Below, piece by piece: positions 31,377 through 42,690 of a stretch of DNA of 64,000 bases. The DNA comes from Paralithodes platypus. Lineage: Eukaryota > Arthropoda > Malacostraca > Decapoda > Lithodidae. The stretch lies in assembly GCA_032716605.1 (NCBI GenBank), contig CM064505.1:48061762-48125761 (forward strand), written 5' to 3'. Position 1 is the stretch's first letter. Each line of letters opens with the position of its first letter. The position numbers and the translations under genes were made by a program. The notes under the pieces were generated by a model. The model made no database searches. It was given only the letters and a program-made list of their open reading frames with translations, and was not told where the DNA came from.

Positions 31377-31778
31377 ATCTAAATAGGCCAGACATGTTTC
31401 CCAGGTTAATCCTTGTAGAACAGATTCCACTAACCTGGAGAAGGTGGCTGGGCCTGGCCCATTACACAGACCGAAAGGCAAAACAGTGAATTCGTATAGT
31501 TTGCCTTGGCTGGTGGAGAAAGCTGTCTTTGGTTGATGTTCTGGGGCAACTGGAACTTGCCAATATCCTGCTTGAAGATCTAAGGTGGTGAACCATATTG
31601 CTTCAAGCAGGGAATCCAATGAATCATCAATTCTGGGGAGTGGTGTAGCGTCTTTGATGGTGACTTCATTCAGCTGCCGGTAGTCAATGCAGAAGCAGGT
31701 TGATCCGTCTTTTTTCCGGACGAGTACTACCGGAGACGACCAAGGGCTGGTAGAGGTTTTGACTACTTTGGCGAGCAT
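31377..31778 (-). pseudogene. Gypsy-2 reverse transcriptase, N-terminal half
   Basis: About 134 codons with [46 protein letters not shown] and the YEFTVLPFGL block of gypsy RT. It breaks off at AYLD, between the two aspartates of the catalytic YLDD box, where LINE-A's 3' tail begins. It is in frame with 31803-32606; a single stop at 31803-31805 lies between. Confidence 0.9.
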
Positions 31779-31802
31779 ATCTTGAACTTGTTTTTCCTCC
31801 TC

Positions 31803-32606
31803 TTATCTCTGGATGAGTTTTTTACGACGGATGGGTTGCTTTATGGGGCGTCCTACGGTATGTATAGGATGATGAAGCACGTCAGTTTTTCCCATGTCCC
31901 GGCTAGAGGTAGCGAAAATATCTTGATAGGACATCAGTAAATTTTTGAGGTCGGTTTGTTGACAGGGAGTAAGGTTAGAAGGAATATCAGGGAGGGGGTG
32001 ATTAGTGGTAGGGAAGGTATCTGGAGGAGTAACTAATTCTTCTGAATACATCTCAAGCTCACCAATGGCTAGTCCTTTTGGTAATGTGATTGGCTCATCT
32101 GATATATTCGCTATCTTGATACAGTTTAATTGATTTGGTAGCAGGCTAGGAGCGGTTAGGCAGGCTCCGTTGAAAGGGCTTTGGAGGTGTGGGGTCAAGA
32201 TGACATCTCCCATGAGGGTGGGTACCAAGGGTATCCATTTATCATGGTGCGGAGGAACTGTTACAGTATTGGAAGTGATACCTTGAGATATGAGGGGGGT
32301 GTGTCTCTTCTCATCCTCGGAATTTTTTATGGGGAGGGATGGTTCATTACCCTGAAGTTTAGCAGTTGTATTAAGGGGGTCAGGTAGGGAGTTGGATTTT
32401 AACTGCTGAAGGGGTTCAAGGGGGGTTTTGTTTTTTTGCTTGGGTTTTGAAGGTGGATCAAAAGTTGAGGTACGGTGCCTACAGTTTACGGAGGCACTCA
32501 AAGAAATCAGGAGGTCAAGTCCCAAGTAACCATCGTACTTAGTCTCGGTAGGATTGTAGATCACGAAAGAATTATTTACTCCATGATTGGGAATAGGGGT
32601 TAACAT
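31803..32606 (-). pseudogene. Gypsy-2 protease end and protease-RT linker
   Basis: 267 codons. YLGLDLL near residue 27 is the C-terminal hydrophobic motif of the aspartic protease. A Pro/Ser/Thr-rich linker follows, and the end, HHPIHTVGRPIKQPIRRK, is the segment before the RT palm in gypsy elements. The protease start lies in another frame (32572-32772), so a frameshift near 32600 splits the protease. Confidence 0.75.
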
Positions 32607-32772
32607 ATAGTGGAAGAGTCTGTCCTAAATTTGGAATGACTTGATCATTTGCACTGACAAGAATGATAGAGGAAGGTTGCATCTTCCCGAAAACTTTGTG
32701 ATGTTTCCGGAAAAACGGAATGAACAAGCAAGAACGGGAAGCTCCCATGTCGATGAGAAGTCGGACTTTCAC
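32572..32772 (-). pseudogene. Gypsy-2 protease N-terminal part
   Basis: 66 codons with LLIDMGASRS. The canonical active-site motif is DTGA/S; here Thr is replaced by Met (a C-to-T change would suffice), while the catalytic Asp stays. Together with the frameshift this argues for a dead protease. Confidence 0.7.
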
Positions 32773-32871
32773 CCCGTTAAGTGTGAGTTTTTTATAAACT
32801 GCGAGACCATCTCTAGATGTCCCATCATGAGCCCCCGCCAGGTTGACGATTATTTTCTTGGGGTGGGGAGT

Positions 32872-33747
32872 TTAGAAATCCTGAGGATCCGGCTGCAGGG
32901 CCTCAGGTAGGTACTGCTCCACTTCTTCTTCACTAGGTCCGTCTTCAATTCCGGCTGTTCCGTCTTCAATGATGGTGGCTACCTTATGTGGCTTGATCCA
33001 GGGAATTTGGGACCACCAGCTTGGGGCCTTGCTACGTCTTCTCGTGAGTTCCGTGAAAGACCTTTTGAGCGACCATAACATGCACGGTCCCGAGTATGGC
33101 TTCCAATCAGCTGGTCGAATTCTGGCCCATTTCTCGGCTTTATCAGTAGCACGAGGAGCCACGGGACTACTGATGGGGGCTGCGGCTGCTGCTGGGTGAG
33201 TGGTTACCTTGTTAATTATGGCAATTTTGTCCTGTTCCCTGGATTTTCTGAGTGCCATGATCCGCCTTATCACTGGTAGATCCGTGTCGTAGTTGGTAGG
33301 TTCTAGGATCGAGAAATGATCCACCACCGTGTCTGGCAAAATTCTCACAAGTGCCTTGAAGATGATTTTCTTCCGTTGTGCTGTGGTTTCTTCCGGAAAA
33401 GCCTCGATCGCTATCTGATGGAGTTGCTCAATTGTGCCGTCTAAATCCCCTGAGTACTTTATCTCATGAAATTTCTTGTCGGCAATGGTCTGACCGAGCA
33501 CTGGATTGATAGCAGTTTTCTCGTGATTTTCAAATTGTGCCCAGGTTAAACCAGGCATATTGTCGTGCACATACCCTGATACTTTGGTCGCATACATCCC
33601 TAGCTTCACTACTATCGTATGGATCTTGGAAGCGTCTTCATTTCCGAACATAATGTCCAGGACCGGTTTGACTATTTCCATGTATGTATGTATGTCATAA
33701 TCTTCTGGCTTGAACGCCGGAATATCAAGTGATCTAATGGCTGCCAT
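32872..33747 (-). CDS. Gypsy-2 Gag
   Basis: 291 codons, first ORF after the LTR, in the same frame as the protease start. MAAIRSLDIPAFKPEDY and the following 150 residues look like a gypsy capsid (helical, MPGLTWAQFENH, IEQLHQIAIEAFPEETTAQRK). The C-terminus is basic with a WKPYSGPCMLW segment and an acidic end; I see no CCHC knuckle. It has no internal stop. Gag assignment rests on position and general resemblance. Confidence 0.7.
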   Translation of the reverse strand: MAAIRSLDIPAFKPEDYDIHTYMEIVKPVLDIMFGNEDASKIHTIVVKLGMYATKVSGYVHDNMPGLTWAQFENHEKTAINPVLGQTIADKKFHEIKYSGDLDGTIEQLHQIAIEAFPEETTAQRKKIIFKALVRILPDTVVDHFSILEPTNYDTDLPVIRRIMALRKSREQDKIAIINKVTTHPAAAAAPISSPVAPRATDKAEKWARIRPADWKPYSGPCMLWSLKRSFTELTRRRSKAPSWWSQIPWIKPHKVATIIEDGTAGIEDGPSEEEVEQYLPEALQPDPQDF

Positions 33748-33846
33748 GGTGAATTTTGTGTCAAAACGTTAATTGAGTACCAGGATTTTTTTTTTATATA
33801 AGAACTCTAGTGTTGATATGCCGTATTGAGACACCACTGCCACCAG

Positions 33847-35243
33847 TGTTATGCCGGGTTATAATACAACCTAGCTTAGTTCTTGGTCTTTACTCAAATC
33901 CAACTAAGGAGTTTTAGACTCAATATTCTCTCAACAGGGTCACGTCGAACACGTTCTTACTCACAAACTAGGTACTCAATCAGGTTAAGATGAACACAAT
34001 AAATACACACAGGTAATTATACACTCTTATTTATTCAATGGGCATATAGATATGGTTGTATACTTCTTGACTATCATAAGGGAATAGCAAGAAATATATA
34101 GGCATTGACATACACAAATGACAGGTACTTTGCACATATAAATAGGCCAAAAGTGTGGAGGGATGATTACTGCACTACTATAAAGAATAGTCAGCAATTA
34201 ATTACGAATAGGTATCACATATACTAATGTCTGGCAAGAATATACAATGAACATAAATCAAAGGATAATATTATAATGGAAGCATGCAATAATAATCAGA
34301 CAAAACATACACATAGATAAAACCCTTGATGATAATATATATGAGTCGAGTATCTACTGTGAATTATTCTGAATAAGTTTCGGGCATATTGAACGAAATC
34401 TATAACTGTGCGTCAATAAGGTAGGGCAGAGCAAAAGGGAAAGTGAATGAGGGGGTGCTGGGAAGATGCTCGCTCGCGGTTGGTGGGGAGCGAAGGGGGG
34501 AGATTTAAAAGGCTCACGCGCACGGATTATTTTTGGCTAGGTAGGTCGTTCGGGTCACATGTTTTACTGCGATGATCAAAATAGTAAATATAGTTCGTGC
34601 GATACTATTCTGATGAAGGGGGGCAATGTATTGAACTTCAAAGGAGAGGGGAAGTGAATTATTTTTACTATTAATGATATACTTAAATTATCAGGAGAGA
34701 CTTTATATCATGAGCACACGATTAATTAATTCTTATATGCAAAGATAATCTCACGGGTCGAGGAACTCAGATTTAATTATTTACATCTACTGAAGTATAC
34801 TCGAAGGTTGGAACTAACCTAACTGAATCAGGCAATAGTTTGACTGCAGTAGATTAGAGGACGCATCAACAAATCAGCGTATACGAGTAGTGACAATAAG
34901 ACTACAAGTTAAATGAGGCGTACACGACGAAGTTGCACTTATATGGAAATACCTGATAAGGTATGAAGGAGGTCTGAACTGGTTAACAGATTCCTATATG
35001 GAATACAGAACAATTGACATTGTATTCGAGTTGGTGAAGTAATTAGACAATAGATCTACACAGAACTAGAATTCCTAGACGAGCAGGATCGAAATTATCT
35101 ATTTCATAATAGAATAAACTAATACGTTATTCTTAAATTATACTATTAACCCGGGAGCTGCGGGGAGACTCTTAAGAGTTCCCCCGGCGCACTGCGGGGA
35201 GACTCTTAAGAGTCAGAGAAAAAAAAAATCAACTTTTGACATC

Positions 35244-35274
<31 letters not shown>

Positions 35275-36421
35275 GGCCCCTGGGCCATGCAAAATCTCAG
35301 TCCTCTACCTCCCCTCCTTCCCCACTTTCCTCCTCTCCTTCAGTTATCACCTATTTTCCCTGTTATTCCCTTATTCTGAGGTATATTTTCGTGCTAACAT
35401 TAGAAATCCGATTGGAGGGTGTGGTCATCACTGATAGCAAGCGAGTGCAAGAGAGAGAGAGAGTATCGATCGACTGTGTCTCAGTGGCCTTGGGGGAAAT
35501 TGGCGGGAAAGCAGATTGCCTCACCCATACATTATACAACTCGCGGGCTATATCTCCGATTTTGACCATCCAAACGCTGTTTTCACTCGTTTTATTGTTG
35601 TTTCAGGTTAATACCTTTATAATCAACCCATAATAGGCGCATATGGATAAGTATTAATGCTATTAATGGCACAATGAATATTTTAGTGACGGAAACACCT
35701 CAAATACGTCAGCACAGGGGGACGTTTCCAATTACCCCCATGCGCACTTCAGAGGTTAACGCACGGCAAAATAAGGCGTAATAGGGGGGAAACGGAGTTT
35801 TAAAATAGATATGAAATTGAGCGTAGGTTCTAGGTAAAAGTGAGGGTTTAGAAGGGAATCAATTCACAGTATACACTTCAGCTTCAACTTGGTACATACA
35901 TAAAATAGAATGGACATACACAAGGAAAATCTGTGAGTATTCGGCTTGATTATGAATTTACACTATCATGTAACGTAGATGCTCCAGACTTTTCAGACTT
36001 AAGAACATTACCGAAGTGGAAGTGCTTGCTCTCTCAACAATTTCGTTGAGTACATGTTCAGATATTTTCTGAGCTTCAACTTATAGTAATTCAATGTTAA
36101 AGGGATATAGTGAATCGTTGTGACATCAATAGTGAAGTAAATACTTAGCTTAAAAATACATGGTAGTTATCATAAGGTACCTAATAATTTAAAGTATTTT
36201 ATTTAATAATCCAGTGGGAGTTACTAAGTCTAGGAAGGATATAATAGCAGTTCTGGTGATTGTATTATAATTGAGGGTTATTTGTGAATCCGGGAATAAC
36301 TCTGGTCTTCTCTATGTTCCTGGGTTGTTCCAGAGTTCTTCGTAACAGTCCTGTATTGTAGATTCTAATATCCCCACTTATGTCGGTAGCACTCAGGTCT
36401 TTGATGTGGAATTTGCATAAA
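33847..36421 (-). other. Gypsy-2 5' LTR and following unassigned DNA
   Basis: The LTR begins at 33847 with TGTTATGCC on the plus strand (its 3' end in element orientation). Its outer end cannot be fixed because no second LTR copy is in the window. AATAAA-type signals in element orientation occur near 34030. From about 35150 the sequence contains a duplicated GC-rich motif and a poly(T) run. I see no ORF of note up to the first SINE. Confidence 0.5.
35157..35218. repeat. Short direct repeat with internal palindrome
   Basis: GCGGGGAGACTCTTAAGAGT occurs twice about 39 bp apart, at about 35160 and 35199. The GACTCTTAAGAGTC part is a perfect palindrome in the second copy. A poly(T) run of about 27 nt follows at 35248-35274. 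Confidence 0.75.
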
Positions 36422-36667
36422 CATAATAATAATAATAATAATAATAGTTCTTAAAGCTAGCGCATGCTAAGCTAGCTAAGGATAGCTCAATAAGGCCGAT
36501 TAGGCGTATTTCCATTGGGGTCCTGTACTACTACCCCATCCCTTTGATCATGAGGGATGGTAACGACTCAGTGCTTGTGAAAAATCTTTAATGCGCCGAG
36601 CGTGGGCGCGAACCCGGGCCTTCTGGGTGGAAGTCCGAGACGCTAGTCACTACACCAAGCGAGCCGC
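36422..36667 (-). mobile_element. SINE copy S0, tRNA-derived, (ATT)n tail
   Basis: On the minus strand it begins near 36667 with GGCTCGCTTGGTGTAGTGAC, containing a pol III A-box-like TGGTGTAGTGAC, and has a B-box-like GGTTCGCGCCC about 40 nt later. The 3' end is an (ATT)n tail at 36422-36446. This is the leftmost of six copies that bound the tandem units; its left flank differs from the others. Confidence 0.85.
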
Positions 36668-38301
36668 TGTGTACTGCAAATCTGGCTGCTGGTGCAATGA
36701 AGGTTGGTGATTGGTGGGGAGGGTTTGAACCTGGATGGTGATTGGCTGACCTTTCCATTTTTTAATAGGGGTGACTGACCTAGGTGACCCGTCTCCTTGG
36801 TAGACAGAAAACGGGAATGACCAGGTAAAATGGGGTACTCCTCTGTTTCTCGTTTCTCCTCATCCTGGGGGACTGGTATGGAATGGTGTCTTGGTTGTTT
36901 GTGTCTTCGTTTGTCCTTCCTACTCATCTGTAGGCTGGCAATCCTACAGGTGTTTCCCAACCACGTTCTATCCAACCCCGTCACTTCATATATATTTAAA
37001 AATTATAGGTCTGCCAAGAGCAAATTGCCAGTTTTCAAAACATAAAAGCTCTATGGTCCACAGAGTCTTTGAAAAATGCGCTTAAAGTGATCATAGTGAT
37101 TAATCCAATCACCAAGGAATGTGAACCTCCATTACCAGATAACGTAACGAAAATCCCAAACTCACCTTCTCAAAATTCTCCTACTTCCCATCCTACTCAA
37201 ATACCTGCACCTACAATTCCAATTCCCTCAACCAGCCAACCAAAACCACCATCAACAAACACAACCATCAGTCAACAGAAGACGTTTCTTCAACACACAC
37301 CAAGAACGCCACACCCTTTACTTCTCTCACCAGGTGCCACGGCCCCCCCCAAGCTCATAATGAATCTGACCCGTCTACAAACAAAACAAACCTATCCCTA
37401 CCTACCCCCTATATATTGCGACCACAAACCCAGCTTAAACCTTCATTAAGCACCAAGTACCAAACATTAAGCTCAAAGAAAAAAAAAAATCTGCAATCCT
37501 CAACCTATTCCCACTGCCCTAAAACAATCCCATCACCGATGTTTCTCTAAATCCTCTACCCCACCCCCCCCCCTACTTCACCACCACCAAAAAGGCAACG
37601 TCCATCTACCTCTCTTTCCACCTCCCCCACCAGATCCACGTCCAGTTCAAACGCTTCCAACTCCAATTCTTCATCGCCAACTTCCTCAAATTCCGACATT
37701 CTGCCACAACCTATCACTACAAAAATGCCTTCTGCCACACTCCCCACAATCATAAGAAAAAAAACTTACTTCTCGACCGTCAGTAAAATCATTCATCCCT
37801 AAACCTCGCTTCCCAACCACACCGAACCTCTCTTCAAAACCTAAAGCATCAACCTCAACAAGCAAACATACCTCTCTTACTCTTCCAACTCATCTTGCCC
37901 CACCCAACCTCTCCCCTTTTCCATCAACTGTATCAAAAAAAAAAAAAAACCCAACCACCCAACAAACATCAACAAATCAAAGTCGTAACCTCAACAAAAA
38001 CCTCTCACCTTCACCGCGCACCCCCAACCCCACCTCCACATTACAAGTCTTCATCTTAATAATAATAATAATAATAATAGTTCTTAAAGCTAGCGCATGC
38101 TAAGCTAGCTAAGGATAGCTCAATAAGGCCGATTAGGCGTATTTCCATTGGGGTCCTGTACTACTACCCCATCCCTTTGCTCATGAGGGATGGTAACGAC
38201 TCAGTGCTTGTGAAAAATCTTTAATGCGCCGAGCGTGAGCGCGAACCCGGGCCTTCTGGGTGGAAGTCCGAGACGCTAGTCACTACACCAAGCGAGCCGC
38301 T
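36668..38301 (+). repeat. Tandem unit 1 (1634 bp, including SINE S1)
   Basis: Starts GCTGTGTACTGC after the SINE and ends with the next SINE. It has no LINE insertion: the site where LINE-B entered units 2 and 3 is intact near 36824 (CCAGGTAAAATGGGG). It carries proline-, serine- and threonine-rich frames on the plus strand, broken by frameshifts, and two poly(C) tracts near 37347 and 37563. Confidence 0.9.
38056..38301 (-). mobile_element. SINE copy S1
   Basis: Same tRNA-derived SINE as S0, ending unit 1, with (ATT)n tail at about 38056-38080. Confidence 0.85.
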
Positions 38302-38460
38302 GTGTACTGCAAATCTGGCTGCTGGTGCAATGAAGGTTGGTGATTGGTGGGGAGGGTTTGAACCTGGATGGTGATTGGCTGACCTTTCCATTTTTTAATA
38401 GGGGTGACTGACCTAGGTGACCCGTCTCCTTGGTAGACAGAAAACGGGAATGACCAGGTA

Positions 38461-38461
<1 letters not shown>
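38302..38461. repeat. Tandem unit 2, part before the LINE
   Basis: First 160 bp of unit 2, identical in layout to 36668-36827. Continues at 43545 after LINE-B copy 1. Confidence 0.88.
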
Positions 38462-38491
<30 letters not shown>

Positions 38492-38862
38492 TATTTCAGA
38501 CTCACACAGTACAGAGGGGACCATACTGGGGTCCATATATACCTTACAGTAACATAAATATATATAAATATATATAAGCTACTGTACATAGGCTACATAA
38601 AATAAAAAGAAATTAAATAATACCCAGCTTGCTATCATGTAGTTCACAGCACTGCCTCAACCAAAAACAGTGGTCATCAAACTACTGTGTTACCAAAACC
38701 ACTGTCCTAATTGTGTACAGTACCATGCCTCACATCATTTAGCCTCCGGTACAGTATGTTGCTACAGTACAGTATAGGAATATCGGTACTGTACTGCACT
38801 ATGAGGATCAGTACCGGTATGCTAATTCTGTAGAGTAGCAGACCTGAAATCATTACTTAAGG

Positions 38863-41724
38863 TTAAATATAGAGCAACTTCCTCCAGTGTGCCTGGATCC
38901 TGGAGGTGTACACTATGCTTGGAGTTTGTAGCATTTTAATGATCCTGTTCTCAGAAGTGTTAAGGCGCTGAATGAATTTATATGTTAGCTTTCTAATGAG
39001 TGATTTGTAACAGTGTAAGTTCATATAGGCACATAGCGTACTTGTACTCTCATATTTTGAGAGCCCCAGAAACATTTTCATGATATTGTGATATGAGATA
39101 CTTAGTCTATTCACTGTCATTTTCTTATAGTTCCACCATAGTTGTGCTGTATACATTGGTGAGCAGTAGGAGTTGAACAATGTTATTTTTGTATCCCATG
39201 TGCACATATGAAATTTTCTTAATATTGAATTTCCCTGCATGTAAAGTTGCCTTCGCTGACGACCCTTATCCTCATCATCTGAGCGATCACATGAAATATA
39301 GTGTCCTAGATACTTTACTTTACTTACTTCTTCTATAATTTCTTCATACAAATGGAATTTAGGTAGCTTTGATTTCAATAGAAGGTTAGATTTAAATATT
39401 ATGATATTGCTCTTTATAGGATTAAATTTGACTGAATGTTCGATTCCAAATTTTTCACATACTCTTAATAATTTATCCAGTCCTGCTCCAGAGGGCGCGA
39501 TTAAGGCTAGGTCATCAGCATACATGAGATGATTTACAATGGTGCTGCCAATACAGCACCCAGTGCGAGTCTTGTTCAGCTCCAGACTAAGATCATCCAT
39601 GTAGACGTTGAAAAGATACGGAGACAATATCCCCCCCTGCCTAACACCATTGGTTACGGCGAAAGAGCCTGACAGGATGTTGCCCCATCTTACACACATT
39701 TTTTGATTAGCATACCAGAAAATAAGTATCCTAACAATATAGCTAGGCACTCCCCTGTTAACTAATTTTTCAAATAAGGTTTTGTGACACACCCTATCAA
39801 AAGCCTTACTTGCATCAAGAAAACAAGAGAAAATTGAGCTATTTAGTTTGTTGTATGTATCAATCACTTCTTTCAGCACATATATGCATTGGTCTGTGCC
39901 GTGATTTTTCTTAAAGCCAAACTGATTGCTGCTGGTGACAATATATGCAGACATTCTTTCTAGCATTATCATTTCAACTACCTTACTCACCACACTAGCA
40001 AGTGCTACTGGGCGGTAGTTGTCTTTTGCTGTAATTTTACCTGATTTATCTTTAATGACAGGAACAAGTATTACGGATATCATAGACTCCGGCAGGACAC
40101 CATGCGTAAATAGACTGGTGATGCAAGAACTAAGTTTATCTATTAACAACTTATCTGCATATTTAAGATGTTCTGCATCCAGCCCACAAGCTTTATTTAG
40201 GTTAAGTTTTCTTATGGCATTCTCAAGATCACTTTCAGTCACTTTAATGTCTTCATAATTACTATCTTTCACATATTGAATTGCACCATTAGTAGACCTT
40301 TGGTTTACACTGTTAAGTAGTTCCTTAAAATGAGTTTTCCATAAGTCAGCAATGTTCTCTTCACCCGTAACCCCCTCAACACTGACAGGTAATGGTGTGT
40401 TACAATTTTGCATGGATCTGATGTCCTTCCAAAAACAGTTAGTATCCTTTTCTGCCAGACTCTTTGCAAGGGCTTCCTTCCTTAATTGGTTTTCATTTTG
40501 CTTAATAAATCTAATGGCATATTTGGTCCTAGCCTTTGCTCTTTTGTGAAGTTCAAATATAGGCCCCTGTCTAGGCTGACCTACTTCAAGCCAATGAGAC
40601 CTAGCATCTCTGGAGGCCTGATACAGGTCAGCCACATAGTCTTGCCAACCTGGCTTATTGAATGAGGACTTATATTTACGGCTATTAAAAATACTTTCCC
40701 CCGCTTTTGATAAAGAATCTATTATACTATTGTAAAATTTAATAATGTCCTTTCTGTGTTGTGCATCACTACATTTTGGATCCCTGCATTGTGCTACACC
40801 ATTACCATCATATTGCACCCTATTTAATAAGTCCTTGGTTTTATCACAGTACATTTGGCACTCTTCATTTGAGATTACATTCCATGGAACTTTTGCCTTG
40901 ATGCTATTGCTAGTTTCTGTTATTTCCGGTGCTTTATTAATTTGGATTGTTAATTCTATAGGTATGTGGTCGTCATCCGTAATGTCGTATCTTATGGCCA
41001 TTTCTGAGATAGAGTCATGAAAGTCAGAGCTAGAGATTGCATGATCAAGCCACGACCTGGTCTCCCATGCTTCACTAACATATGTATAGCTATTTTCTGG
41101 AAGCAGGTTTTTGGAGGACAAAATTAAACCTTGCTCCTCACAAAACCTTAACATATGTTTAGCAAACATGGAACCACCCAACTCGTGAGGGGTAGCATTC
41201 CAATCACCTACCACTGAGTAACACGTTATCTCTAATTCAGAAATTAGGCCACCAAGCTCCCCTAACTTTTCCAAATAAAGTTCTTCATTTTCTGCACACT
41301 GATACGGTAAGTAAACACAAAATATTGCAAATTTTCTGTGTCCCACTTCCAGCTGTATTCCCGCACACCAGCTTAAATTTGTCTCAATGGTTTTAATTAC
41401 ACTATCTAGGCACGATCTCCACATTATTGCAACTCCCCCTGGGGGGTGACCTGCCACAATACCATCACGTGTGTCCGTAGTGGAGACCCCGTACCCATGG
41501 AAATCTTTATCTAATATGTTCAAATTACCTAAGTCCTGTTTTGTGTACCAGGTTTCCTGAAGGCAGACTATGTCACTGGTCCTTAATGTAGATACGATGT
41601 CAGGTCGCAACAGGAGATTCCTCTTTGTTTTGGGGAGTCCTCTGCAATTGTATGAAGTTACTTTTATACTTGCTGCTATCCCCTCCATTACTGCGAGTTG
41701 GATAGTGGTGTGCGATGCCTCCAA
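38863..41724 (-). CDS. LINE-B copy 1 ORF2: endonuclease and reverse transcriptase
   Basis: 953 codons, uninterrupted. Residues 20-260 are an APE-type endonuclease: Asn26, Glu57 in QETW, Asp174 and Asn176 in GDWNA, Asp227 in SWLDHAI, Asp252-His253 in DDDHIP. RT spans about 500-800: NYRPVALASVVSK, FLDASKAFDRVCH, NGVRQGGILSP and catalytic YADD at 735-738. The C-terminus lacks an obvious zinc knuckle. Compared with copy 2, three residues are missing before the RT core (after GLD; 9 bp near 40178), an in-frame deletion of unknown effect. The start overlaps the ORF1 end by 37 bp in the -1 phase. Confidence 0.95.
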   Translation of the reverse strand: MEASHTTIQLAVMEGIAASIKVTSYNCRGLPKTKRNLLLRPDIVSTLRTSDIVCLQETWYTKQDLGNLNILDKDFHGYGVSTTDTRDGIVAGHPPGGVAIMWRSCLDSVIKTIETNLSWCAGIQLEVGHRKFAIFCVYLPYQCAENEELYLEKLGELGGLISELEITCYSVVGDWNATPHELGGSMFAKHMLRFCEEQGLILSSKNLLPENSYTYVSEAWETRSWLDHAISSSDFHDSISEMAIRYDITDDDHIPIELTIQINKAPEITETSNSIKAKVPWNVISNEECQMYCDKTKDLLNRVQYDGNGVAQCRDPKCSDAQHRKDIIKFYNSIIDSLSKAGESIFNSRKYKSSFNKPGWQDYVADLYQASRDARSHWLEVGQPRQGPIFELHKRAKARTKYAIRFIKQNENQLRKEALAKSLAEKDTNCFWKDIRSMQNCNTPLPVSVEGVTGEENIADLWKTHFKELLNSVNQRSTNGAIQYVKDSNYEDIKVTESDLENAIRKLNLNKACGLDAEHLKYADKLLIDKLSSCITSLFTHGVLPESMISVILVPVIKDKSGKITAKDNYRPVALASVVSKVVEMIMLERMSAYIVTSSNQFGFKKNHGTDQCIYVLKEVIDTYNKLNSSIFSCFLDASKAFDRVCHKTLFEKLVNRGVPSYIVRILIFWYANQKMCVRWGNILSGSFAVTNGVRQGGILSPYLFNVYMDDLSLELNKTRTGCCIGSTIVNHLMYADDLALIAPSGAGLDKLLRVCEKFGIEHSVKFNPIKSNIIIFKSNLLLKSKLPKFHLYEEIIEEVSKVKYLGHYISCDRSDDEDKGRQRRQLYMQGNSILRKFHMCTWDTKITLFNSYCSPMYTAQLWWNYKKMTVNRLSISYHNIMKMFLGLSKYESTSTLCAYMNLHCYKSLIRKLTYKFIQRLNTSENRIIKMLQTPSIVYTSRIQAHWRKLLYI

Positions 41725-42690
41725 GTCCCAGAAGCCTCTGCACTGTCCTCATTGGGATATTGTCTTGGTTCTCTGTACCATTTGACATATGCATCTTCTG
41801 GCCACAGGTCAGGATTCATGAAAACATCTGGATCTGGACATTCGCTAGTTATACAAAAGGAGGCACAGGTAGTGGACCTGGAGAGGGTGGTCAGCTGTCT
41901 TACCTCTATATTTATATGTAGATTATCAGCCAAGTATGTCTTGAGATTCTCAGCAGTAACACTAGGGTTGAATCCTGTGGCAAACACCCTAGCTAGTCGG
42001 GGCCTTTTGATGGTATTGAGGCCAGTATCCTTGACCCTACCTTTAATTCCTGGCTGGTTTCTCGGTCTAGGGTGAACCTGCTCGCCTTCCCTAGAGTAGC
42101 GAGGCTTGCCATTCACCCATTTGACCATAGTCCATGGGTTTTCCCTTGCATTGGCTCCTTCATTTGGTTCAGTTTGTGTAGGTAAATTTGAGGATGGTGT
42201 AGCTGGCACTGTATTATCTTCTCTCGTTGCCGACGATAAAGATTGCTGTTGTGTTCGGTGTTGTTGCTGTTGTGGTCGCTGCTGCTGCCACACCTGGTGT
42301 TGCCTTTGATATGAATGCTGCTGCTGGGTTAGTTTGGATTGTTGTAGTTGTCGCTGGTGTTGTTGTTTTTGTTGATGCTGTTGCTGCTGCTGCACCTGCT
42401 GTTGTTGCTGCTGCACCTGCTGCTGTTGTTGCTGCTGCACCTGCTGCTGTTGTTGCTGCTGCACCTGCTGTTGTTGCTGCTGCATCTGCTGTTGTTGCTG
42501 CTGCACCTGCTGTTGTTGCTGTTGCACCTGCTGGTGCTGCTGCTGTTGTGGTTGTTGCTGCTGTTGTGGTTGTTGCTGCTGTTGTTGTTGTTGCTGTTGA
42601 TGCTGTTGTTGTATGGGTCGCTGTTGTTGCTGGGGCTGTTGTGTTTGGAGTTGTTGCAGCTGTTGCTGTTGTAGTTCAGCCTGCTGTTTT
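41688..42690 (-). pseudogene. LINE-B copy 1 ORF1, C-terminal part
   Basis: Frame 41688-42527 continued upstream to the frameshift. It has a long glutamine-rich tract encoded by CAG/CAA repeats, then a folded block (RVFATGFNPSVTAENLKTYL to DAYVKWYREPR) resembling the RRM-like domain of many LINE ORF1 proteins. An extra T near 42689 relative to copy 2 separates it from the N-terminal frame 42676-43314. Confidence 0.8.

Larger units (their letters stand above)
31377..33846 (-). mobile_element. Gypsy-2: 5' half of a Ty3/gypsy element
   Basis: Minus-strand coding region with gag, protease and the N-terminal half of RT. The rest of pol is absent: LINE-A sequence abuts it at 31376. It has an internal stop and a frameshift. 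The LTR-internal boundary at 33846/33847 shows CTGGTGGCAGTGG in element orientation, a possible primer-binding site. Confidence 0.87.
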
